A stretch of DNA of 64,000 nt, from assembly GCA_015501585.1 (NCBI GenBank), contig JADNRY010000054.1, positions 1 to 64,000 on the forward strand. The letters are read 5' to 3'. The DNA is from Rhodocollybia butyracea (lineage: Eukaryota > Basidiomycota > Agaricomycetes > Agaricales > Omphalotaceae). The notes beneath the pieces were generated by a model. That model ran no database searches and was not told where the DNA came from. It saw nothing but the letters and a program-made list of their open reading frames with translations. Numbering within the stretch: position 1 is the first letter of the stretch; every line of letters begins with the position of its first letter. The position numbers and the translations under genes were made by a program. Positions 57,125-64,000 of the stretch are shown piece by piece.

Positions 57125-57918
57125 TTTTTGGGAGTTTCTTGAGGACTTGAAGCAAATGGAATTTAGATGTTGTCCAGTAAATCAGCAGGGATAATCGACA
57201 GATAATTACCTTGCTGAGGCTCGAAGATGGCCAAAAGATGTGTGAGAACTTTCGGAGGCGCTGGTCTTGTGACTACATAGTTGCAAGCCACAAGCACAGC
57301 CATTGACACAGCCACCAATTGAGTGAATTATTTAAAAGAGCCGAAGAGTTCCGAACTACTTGTCTTCTTGTCTTCCGTGTTCTCGCCGTTGCAGTGAGTC
57401 TCTTCTCGTTTTTCGGTCAAATTTATGACGAGTGTTGTATTTATCAACCAAACTGGCACCTCTTAGACTATCAAAGGCACTATAACTTATATGTGTTTTT
57501 ATGACTAGATTGACTTTTCTGATTTTTTTTCTGTTTCGCGTTTCGTTTCTGGATTTGAATCCTTTTACTGACTGTCTTGCTTCTGCAGGTCTACCAGTAC
57601 TACACAACCTTGTATCTCTAGTCTCATGTACATTCTTTATTTACACTATATGTAGTGCAACTAAAGATACTGCAACACAAGTTTTGATTGACGTCATTCG
57701 AATTATTTCTCGTTCAGACAGTTCTTGAATACAACTTTGTAGTACATCTTACTCGGTGTGAGACTGGCGTATTCCCTGCAAAGTATGTATGTATGTATGT
57801 ATCCAACAAACTTTCATCAGAATGGCATATAGCGCACTGCATTAATGCACATTCTCACTTCCCGCTACCCGTAATCTCCCGCAAACCGTAGACTCTAGAC
57901 TCTAGAGTACCAACACTA
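57125..57918. promoter_or_regulatory. RPS3 promoter with probable leader intron; GTAT microsatellite
   Basis: On the minus strand a donor GTAATT (about 57210) and an acceptor CTCAAG (about 57138) could remove a leader intron ending about 14 nt before the RPS3 ATG. A five-unit GTAT repeat lies at about 57784-57803. No coding gene seen. Confidence 0.4.
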
Positions 57919-58361
57919 TCATGTCGTTGTCTGTGTACCAATATATTCCCATTGGCCAGGCTCAGGCTTCTCCTCTAATGGTTCCCATCTACGAAAGATT
58001 CAACTCAAAAGAACAGCGCAAAGAATATTTCCTATACTCACGCCTTCCATTCAGCCATTTTCGCAACCAGCTGCAACTCGTCAGAAGCAATTAGCAGCGC
58101 CTCTTCAATCTGTCCTTCATCTAGCTCTTTCTCTACAGCTGCAACATCGTCTTTCGCAGCTTCAACAATACTGAGCTTCTTGAGTGTAAGCGCCTCTGTT
58201 CCTTGGCGGTAAATCGAAGTGGATGGTAAAGTTTTGAGCGCAGCGAGTGTGGCTTTGTATGTCTGTGTCAGAGCAGGAAGTGGATCACGGTGCACTGCGA
58301 GACCGGTAATTCCAGTTGTAGTCTTTGTGACTTGGAGTAGAGGACGTGTCAAACGGAACAT
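57919..58361 (-). CDS. mitochondrial complex I subunit NDUFA5 (29.9 kDa type)
   Basis: Peripheral-arm accessory subunit of NADH:ubiquinone oxidoreductase. Two exons (58361-58042, 57988-57919) give 129 residues. The family pattern is clear: LTKTTTGITGLAVH-like N-terminus (here VTKTTTGITGLAVHRDP), repeated Leu-Tyr spacing, EVEKELDEGQIEEALLIASDEL-like helix (here AAVEKELDEGQIEE), and the C-terminal W-E-P-L-x-E-K-P-x-x-G-Q-W-E-Y. There is no cleavable presequence, as is usual for NDUFA5. It is head-to-head with the bL32m gene. Confidence 0.93.
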
Positions 58362-58430
58362 GGTGGTTGTCCGAAAAACAACTTTGGGCGCTTAACATAT
58401 TTCTTTCATCCGCGACTTACTTGTTCCACC
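58362..58430. promoter_or_regulatory. 69-bp bidirectional promoter, NDUFA5 and bL32m
   Basis: The two divergent start codons are only 69 bp apart, so both mitochondrial genes must share control elements. No specific site recognised. Confidence 0.6.
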
Positions 58431-58845
58431 ATGGCGTCTTTGGCTTTTCGACAGTCGCGAAGTATACTGCTTCCTGCACTCAACATTCCATTTTTCACAA
58501 AACCTTTACTGCCTGCTCTTTTCGCATTACCCGGCGCGTTTAAACTTCCTTCATTGGCTTCGCTCCTTGAAGATATTTTTCCTGGTATTCTACTCGCCGT
58601 TCCAAAGAAAAAGGTCTCCCATTCTCGGAAAGCTATGCGATCTGCGAACAAGGGCTTGAAGGACAAACTCAGTGCGTGGTGGCTTTTCATATCTTGTTAG
58701 CTGGAATCTCATTTCCTGTGTAGATCTCGTCCACTGTCCAGGTTGCGGAGCCCCGAAACTTGCACATCATCTGTGTCCGACATGCTATAGTTTCTTACAT
58801 AGAATGTGGAAGTCGGAGAAAAAGGATGGCCACAACCTGTCGTAA
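58431..58845 (+). CDS. MRPL32: mitochondrial ribosomal protein bL32m
   Basis: Large-subunit mitoribosomal protein. Two exons (58431-58671, 58724-58845) give 120 residues. A presequence rich in Ser/Arg and hydrophobic residues is followed by the bL32 core (AVPKKKVSHSRKAMR) and a zinc-ribbon motif (CPGCGAPKLAHHLCPTC). Mature bL32m in fungi is made by m-AAA protease cleavage; that is family knowledge, not seen here. Confidence 0.93.
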
Positions 58846-59255
58846 AAGTAATTGCATAGTGTAGGTTGCGCTTCATTTGGGTTCAAAGACTTCTCGCTCA
58901 TGATCCCATAGACTTTAATTCATCCATCTAGATCGAAATGCGTTGTACGAGCAAGGCGCAATATTAGGTGTATAACACGACGCGGTTACCCCCGCCGAGG
59001 AACGTCTGAGTTGTAGAGCTGACACGAAAACTACATGCTTCCTCTGCGAGAAGTTTCTCGGACATATAGTACACATGAACTGTATCTCACATTATAATTC
59101 CGTCTCGATCCCTGTTACTTTCCGTCCTGTATATGAAGCAAGCCAAACGTGCACGAAGGCAAAAATTGGCCAATGAGAACGAAATTTTTGAGGGCGCCCA
59201 AGGCCAGCGCTAGTTATTTCTGACTTCATACTTTCTACTTTCACTTGCTTCTTCA
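58846..59255. other. intergenic
   Basis: No gene or RNA recognised. Confidence 0.45.
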
Positions 59256-59967
59256 ATGGATTCTCTAATACCATTCACAACGTCGGGATCTCTAGTGGAT
59301 TGCGTGGACAGTACGTCTACCCACCGTCAATCCTCCAACGCTACTCGTCTTCTAAAAACTTGACGCATCTCTTGGAAATCTATCATTCATTGATCTGCGC
59401 TTCAAAAATAAATTTTTTCATTTCGCTCATGTCCTTGCGCTGGACTTCGCAAACTCGCAACTCTCACTCCTCCAAATGCAATAGGGAAGATGCTGGTAAT
59501 ACTACGTGATGGGAGAAAATTACAAGGAGTTTTGAGATCTTACGACCAATTTGGTACGTGTCGATTGTGATTCCTTCAACCTTATCGAATGCTAAAACTG
59601 GTGGGTCATAGCAAACCTTGTCTTAGAAGATACCGTCGAACGAATATATCACGAGAACCTATTCGCTGAAAACTGGCATGGCTTGTTTCTAATTAGAGGA
59701 GAGAACGTCGTGTTGTTGGGTGAAATCGTGAGTCCATTGACGAGTATCATTTGTGTTTAATTATTCATTTCCCTATTCCTTTTCATCATTTTTAAGGACC
59801 TCGACCGAGAAGACGACATTTCTTTACGCCAGGTGGAGTACCGGGAACTAGAACCATTTCACAAACGCGCCACTGAAATTAAAAAGCGCAACGATGATGC
59901 TAAATCACAAATACTTTATGAGCAAAAAGGGTTCTGCAAGGAGGGTGGTGAAGGTGATGGATATTAA
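59256..59967 (+). CDS. LSM1: Sm-like protein LSM1
   Basis: Specific subunit of the cytoplasmic Lsm1-7 ring that binds deadenylated mRNA and promotes decapping. Four exons (59256-59310, 59485-59553, 59612-59727, 59797-59967) give 136 residues. Sm1 reads KMLVILRDGRKLQGVLRSYD; Sm2 reads LIRGENVVLLGEI. The LVLEDTVERI and NWHGLF segments and the post-Sm tail (DREDDISLRQVEYRELEPFH) identify LSM1 rather than LSM8. Intron 1 is 174 nt, about three times the local norm. Confidence 0.94.
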
Positions 59968-60417
59968 GACTTTGGAACGTTGGATTCAATATTTTAATCC
60001 TTCGGTTCGAGAGCTGTGGCTCATAACATAGGTGGTTTTAGGTTGTATTACAAGACCTACAGGCGGTGTAAACTAGCATTGTAATCTAACGACTGGGGTC
60101 CTCACAGTAGGCCATTGACGAAACATCCTCTCACAGCTTAATGTTAGCAGCGCTAATCACAGATAAATCTAAACATGTGGACGACTTTAGTTAACCCAGA
60201 TCAAGTACAGTAGCTACATACGAATAAGGCTTGTAGAATACAAGAAATTATGTGTGGTTCGTTCATAGCCAGAAGAGCGAGGTATAAATGATAAAACGCA
60301 ACGACAAACAAAATGGCGAAGAATCATGAACATGTCTACAAAATTCGTATATCAGAAATAAGATAACAAAACACCTCCCTTTTAATGAGAGAGGAATGGA
60401 GAACAAAAATACAGAAT
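59968..60417. other. convergent intergenic region
   Basis: Lies between LSM1 and SPP1 3' ends; nothing recognised. Confidence 0.45.
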
Positions 60418-63400
60418 CTATGGCACCTCACGCGGGTGCCTTTCGTTTCTTGCCCTTCTTCGGGCCTCGCCGTTGACTTTGGTCTTGGTGGAATTTCCGT
60501 TGGTCAGTTTGTTGCCTTTCCCACCTGCGTTTCGACGCGGAGCACTCTCCAGCAGAGGGCCAACTTCCGACTCTTCGATACGATCAATGCGCTTGCGTAT
60601 CTCCCGCTCTCTCGACGTTAGCTTGTCCAAAGCTTCTTCCTTCTTTTCCTTTTCTTTGTCCACATCCTTAAAACGAAGGCTTTGCCATCTGTATAAAACT
60701 TCAATCCAAATGGCGCTCAGAACCAGAGAGTACGTACCCGTCATGCCGTTCACAATCCTGTTCATTAGGACACCACCACTCTGCCTCTTCAGTATTATTC
60801 TCTGTGTCGTCATGCTCGTTGTAACTCTCCAACACACCCTCACCGTACGCTTCCCAATCATCATCCGAAAAACATAGTCTCTGATCCCAACCACATTGAC
60901 TCAGGCTTTCTCCACGTTCTCTAGCAAGTTGTAACAACTTCTCCCTCGAGAGAATTATGTCCATTCCCCGTCGGAGTTCGTCCCTCACTTTTTCAATGTC
61001 CGCCAATAGCCCATTCAACCGCTCGATCTCGCGTTCCTGTTTGCTTTTCAAAGGTTTGATCTCTCTGATAATGGGCTTGAGAGGGTCGCAATCTCCAACG
61101 TCAACCTTCATCGCGGGAGCCGGTTCGATCACTCTGACCAGGCCTTCGCGTTTCGATGCAGTCTTTACACTTTCCCAAAGATCCTCCTTCTTCCCGCCCT
61201 TTTTTGTGAAAGTATCGATTCGTTTGCGGAGATTCTTGACACCGCATTCATCGGAGCAGTATTTGGAGAACGAGCGAGCAGGCTTGTGACATGCTTTTGG
61301 AGAATCAGGGTCAGGAAAGTCGAGTCCCAGTAAGCATCGCGTCTTATAAGTGGTCTTGAGCTGAATTGTGGGATTTTCTAGTAAGACAAATATGAAAAAT
61401 AATGGTAATGAACGAGGACCCAACGCTTACTTGCAACACACGGCGAGCAAAAGAATTGATCTACGAGGTCTCCCATGTGTTCGGGAATCTCGACGCATTT
61501 CATGTGATACCATTCGTCACAGCTATCGGTAGATCAGCCAACAAACTCGTCACCAAAAAGCGTAGTCAACTCACGAATCACAAGCAATCATTGGTTTATC
61601 CTCGTCGTATTTTGTCTTGCATAAGCAATACAGTTTATCATCTTCCGGTTTTTCTTCGGCTTTTTCTTCTTTAACGTTCTCATCTCCATCAGGCCCTACA
61701 GATCCGGCAGGATGAGCGGATGTAGAACGCGAACGTGCGCCAGATGATGAGCCTCCCGCGGCACCATGGGAACCCGAGGCAGCTCGGGCAAGTTGGGGTG
61801 GAGGAACAGGAGTCGAAGAGGAAGTAGCGCGGCCGCTTTTTGAGGTCGTAGAAACTGCGGCTGGTGTGGCAGAGGTAGACGGTGTACGGATGATGTTACC
61901 AAACTCATCTCGCGGTTTAGGTTTGGGACCAGGCTTTCCTCGAGGTTTAGGTGGAGGGGCGCCGACAATCGAGCCATCTGGATTTCGAGGCCTAGGTTTT
62001 GGGCCAGGCTATGATGAAATCAGACGAAAGAAAATAAGATACTCAAGTGTACATACCTTTGCTCTCTTCTTTGGTTGAGGTGCTGTCGTCGTTACTTCTG
62101 GCTTGACCATAGGTGCGGACGGAGGGGGCATACTTTCCCTGTCATCCTTTTCTGAGGGCTTTGCAGAAGACTGTCTCACACCAGCTGCACCTGATGGCCA
62201 GAGAGTCGAAGTAGTGATAGGAGATGAGGGTCTCGACCCTGCTTCTTCGTTTTGCAATTTGAGCGTTGCTTGGGGCTTTACGGTTGGACCCTTGCTCTCT
62301 AAGGGATTAGAATTTGGCGAGGGCATGCAAGAGTTCGGTCGATCGTCGAGAAGGCTTAACAGTTCGTCCTCTACGTCGACATCCATCGCCTTGTCGTCTC
62401 GACGTTCATCCTGGTCACCCCCATCTTCGCCGTTTAACATATCAACCTCAGATTCCCCATCATCGTCCATCTGTCGTCCACTGAGTGCAGGAGTACCTCC
62501 ATCTGTACCAATAGTTTCATCCACAAGTTCAGCGACAGCCTGATCAACATCTACATCCATTACATCAGACTTATATTGTTGAGCTTTGGTCGCGACTCCC
62601 GCAAGCTCTGCATCCAACTCTTGCTCGAGTGCCATCATCGCGTCGTCCCCGTCCTTGTCAATATGTGTAACGTCGCGTTTGACTGGGCTGGACAACGCTG
62701 CAGACACTGGAGGACTTTTTTGTGACTTTCTCAGCCACTGGACTTGTCGCGGAGTGCCTTCCAAGGTCAGACCTGGTTGAAGGCATGACGGCACCAGACA
62801 CAGAGGAACTAGAATTGGGACGCTTGACCTTCGGCCGATCCTCATCAGCGTAAAGTTCTAAAAGCCACTCATGAGGATCTTCCTGAGTCTGAGCAGTGGT
62901 GAGTGGCGGGATAATTTGTCGTGGCGCAGATGGCATTTGTGACGGAGGCGAAAGGGGAAGGGGAAGGGACGCACTCAACTCTGGCTTAACCGTAGAACGA
63001 GGTTCAGGATCAGAAGCGAGCGTGAAAACAGAAGGAGAACGTTCTTTGGTACGAGAGACCCTTCGTTCTTTTTTCTTTGTCTCTTTGTCTGATTCGACTA
63101 CAGCTACTGCAGGCTCTCTCTTCACTCGTACGTCCTCAGCAGATCGGCCACTGAGAACAGATTCCATAGTGGGCATTTGATGCTCCTGTTCAACCTTCTT
63201 TGCCGCGATAGCCCGGCCAGCCTGGCTTCCTGGCGGAGACCGCCGGCCTACAGGACTAATCATTCGGTACTGCTGAGCAAGCGGTTGATGCGGCGTCTGC
63301 GGATGGGATGCATCTCGAGCACTATGCTGAGGCACAACATGGTATGGATCCCTCAGCTGAGGATGAGGATGATGAGAGCCATGGTTGTCCGATTCATGAA

Positions 63401-64000
63401 TAACGTCGTGTTGAAAGTGCGGTGACTTGGTACTGGCCGCGGAAGTAGGCGATACATGGCGAGATTCTCGGGGATAAGTATACTGATGGTGGGCGTGGGC
63501 ATCAGACCTTGAACGAGGTCGTTCCTGGCTGATATTAGGTGAAAGCGTTGCAAAGTGTGGTTCACGATAAGGCGAAGAAGCAGGATAAGCTGAAGGCTCT
63601 CGCTGCTGGCAAGATCAGAATGAAGAAAACGATATATAGGCGATATTACAACTTACATGACCACTCCTTGCCCGTCTCTCGTCTTCAGCCTGCATTTCTG
63701 GGTCTGGTTCGATCACCTCTCGATAAGTTCTTTGACCGTACGACGGCTGATCCCAATGGCGAGGACCTGTGTTTTCATGAACAGGATCATAACCGGTTCT
63801 GCGTGACACCGGAGAAGGGCTAGTGAGTAGAGATATAGAAGATCTCGATTCCTGCTGCCTTCGGTGTTCGTCATCCATGCGCCGATTACGGTCCGTATCA
63901 TCCTGTTGCCTCAAACGCTCGTACGGTTGTGTTCTGGCATATTGCTCGTCGTGCTGGGCATCCGAAAACCTTCTTTTCTTAGAAAGATGTTCGTCGGCTT
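60418..64000 (-). CDS. SPP1: COMPASS PHD-finger subunit SPP1 (CXXC1-like), 5' partial
   Basis: H3K4-methyl reader of the Set1/COMPASS methyltransferase. Exons seen from the right edge: 64000-63657 (partial), 63605-62790, 62737-62057, 62008-61575, 61522-61431, 61377-60738, 60688-60418. A long disordered N-terminus precedes an AT-hook-like Pro/Lys/Arg stretch (PKPRGKPGPKPKPRD). The PHD finger follows (YCLCKTKYDEDKPMIACDSC, EWYHMKCVEIPE, FFCSPC) with Cys4-His-Cys3 ligands. The C-terminal SPP1 region has a second zinc-binding segment (TRCLLGLDF, SKYCSDECGVKNL) and coiled coils. The 52-nt intron 62738-62789 is needed to avoid an apparent frameshift. The start codon lies beyond position 64000. Confidence 0.85.

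Noticed and set aside
62700..62800. apparent frameshift at an A-run in SPP1
   Set aside because: A 52-nt GT-AG intron (62738-62789) with a CTGAC branch-like site keeps all exon phases consistent, so an indel is not needed.
1..64000. tRNA, rRNA or CRISPR features
   Set aside because: Reading for B-box-like GTTCGANTC sites and for regularly spaced direct repeats gave nothing outside coding exons.

Overview
The window looks like a gene-dense nuclear segment of a basidiomycete, most likely a mushroom-forming agaricomycete. The coding genes are broken by many very short introns (about 41-70 nt, mostly GT-AG), housekeeping proteins are fungal in type, and accessory content is typical of Agaricomycetes: a TPR/CHAT protein relic, a RecQ-like helicase fragment, and paired secreted double-psi beta-barrel genes. 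No rRNA, tRNA or CRISPR was seen. For nearly all complete genes I rebuilt exons by hand from splice signals; the summed exon lengths divide by three and give open frames, which is the main support for the models.

Layout. 1-4.9 kb is a degenerate accessory zone: a broken TPR-CHAT gene carrying a 342-bp MITE-like insertion with an 11-bp target duplication, a helicase fragment, and a 26-bp-stem inverted repeat. 5-14 kb, plus strand: a Ras-like/RasGEF fusion, the ribosome-biogenesis helicase DRS1, a small SVIP-like p97-binding protein, and GPI2/PIG-C. 14.5-20.5 kb, minus strand: a bZIP factor, APC4, a Cys-rich membrane protein, and a 58-aa secreted peptide. 20.8-22.4 kb: centractin ARP1 (plus). 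22.5-25.4 kb: two tandem DPBB paralogues (minus), each using 15-nt, 5-nt and 12-nt micro-exons. 25.8-33.1 kb: DNA polymerase alpha POL1 and an SRA-YDG protein (minus).

33.3-40.4 kb: two diverged direct copies of a degenerate minus-strand gene flank cysteinyl-tRNA synthetase, whose in-frame upstream ATG adds a mitochondrial-type presequence. 40.4-44.1 kb: SEC9 and MPP10 (minus). 44.4-50.5 kb: a long coiled-coil protein, a PalI/SUR7-like membrane protein and a histidine phosphatase (plus). 51.3-55.3 kb: a WD40 protein and a secreted protein (minus). 56-60 kb: RPS3, complex I NDUFA5 head-to-head with mitochondrial bL32m, and LSM1. 60.4-64 kb: the COMPASS PHD subunit SPP1, running off the right edge.

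Functionally this is mainly core machinery (replication, cell cycle, ribosome assembly, mRNA decay, dynactin, exocytosis, GPI anchors, mitochondria). The chromatin readers SRA and SPP1 and the accessory relics are the least ordinary parts. Limits: product names come from recognised motifs, not searches; splice sites are inferred; the 33.3-36 kb and 39.4-40.4 kb relics are only partly understood.
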